A DNA stretch of 64,000 bases, from the NCBI GenBank assembly GCA_013396995.1, contig VWZP01005658.1:3038453-3102452 (forward strand), written 5' to 3'. The DNA comes from Dicaeum eximium. Its lineage: Eukaryota > Chordata > Aves > Passeriformes > Dicaeidae. Every line of letters begins with the position of its first letter. Position 1 is the stretch's first letter. Shown piece after piece: positions 63,501-64,000 of this stretch. The notes under the pieces are model-generated. The model saw nothing but the letters and a program-made list of their open reading frames with translations, had not been told where the DNA came from and made no database searches. Position numbers and translations under genes: made by a program.

Positions 63501-64000
63501 GCTCATCTAAAATAGTGTCTTACCTACTCTTGCTATGCTACCCTTGGCTTTCTACCTGTACACCAGGGTCTGGAAGGGAGCCTGGGATTGCTGTGGCCAT
63601 AGTGGGAACAATTCTGTGCCAAGGCAGACGTGGCTGACCCAGCACTGGGGCTGCCATGGCCAGAGAGCCAGCACAGATGCTGTGCTGGACACAGGCCCGA
63701 GCCCTCCTCAGCATGGCCACATCCTGCATATTTACATGTGTGCACCTTCAGGTGATTGTTTTGGCCTCTTTTTCCCCCTGGATTTGATATGCCTGACTGC
63801 TCTTTATAGGGCAGCCTTCCCACTGTAACCATTCATGGAGCATCTTGTCCCCTGTGCACTTTGACAAACCAGCAGGAGAAGGTAAAATGTAAGTGGGACA
63901 AACCCCCTAGATTCCACATATGCCATTAAAAATAAGCCAAATGCACTTGTAGAAACTAGAGTTACTTTTAAGAAGTCTTAAGAATCTTAAAACTTATCTG
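57570..64000. other. Noncoding stretch, no gene recognised
   Basis: AT-rich to 61.6 kb, then GC-richer patches at 61.7-62.3 and 63.2-63.8 kb. The 202-codon plus-strand frame at 61685-62293 has overlapping frames on both strands and no recognisable domain, so it is not called. A short Gln/Lys-rich open end near 60141-60249 (plus) follows an acceptor-like site but is also unsupported. Confidence 0.55.

Noticed and set aside
1..64000. CRISPR arrays, tRNA or rRNA genes, bacterial-type operons
   Set aside because: No regularly spaced direct repeats, no cloverleaf with a credible B-box, and no compact gene organisation were seen on either strand.

Overview
The window reads as vertebrate nuclear DNA, most likely from a bird and probably a songbird. 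It is AT-rich, strongly CpG-poor and full of short A/T homopolymers and microsatellites. It has no operon-like gene packing and no long convincing reading frame. Two interspersed repeats point to the lineage. One is a 5'-truncated CR1 LINE on the minus strand (about 54316-54632), ending in the usual avian CR1 3' end. The other is an LTR-like block (about 28984-29592) that resembles from memory a passerine endogenous-retrovirus LTR. 'Bird' is well supported by the CR1; 'songbird' is inference from the LTR.

Layout: 1-12.9 kb is ordinary noncoding DNA with a (TTTG)n tract at 2.1 kb and a GC-rich hairpin at 10.27 kb. From 12.9 to 20.8 kb there is a loose cluster of minus-strand exon-like open segments, one next to a hydrophobic stretch; their phases do not join into a gene. 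20.8-37.4 kb holds a trinucleotide microsatellite, the LTR and several small tandem duplications. 37.4-49.2 kb holds the best isolated exon-like segments (37459-37545 minus; 46637-46731 and 46770-46855 plus; 49075-49174 minus), mostly in locally GC-richer DNA. 49.2-64 kb holds a TA/CA microsatellite, the CR1, a 31-base A run at 56.6 kb and GC-richer patches at 57.3, 61.8 and 63.5 kb.

I could not identify any protein-coding gene, tRNA, rRNA, CRISPR array or CpG-island promoter. The longest open frames (206, 202 and 154 codons) look like chance or repeat-derived frames. The simplest reading is an intergenic region or the inside of a long intron, possibly crossed by lncRNA exons. The exon-like entries are hypotheses from splice-site strength plus an open frame, a combination expected to occur by chance in a window this size. 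I found no new biological system that the sequence alone supports.
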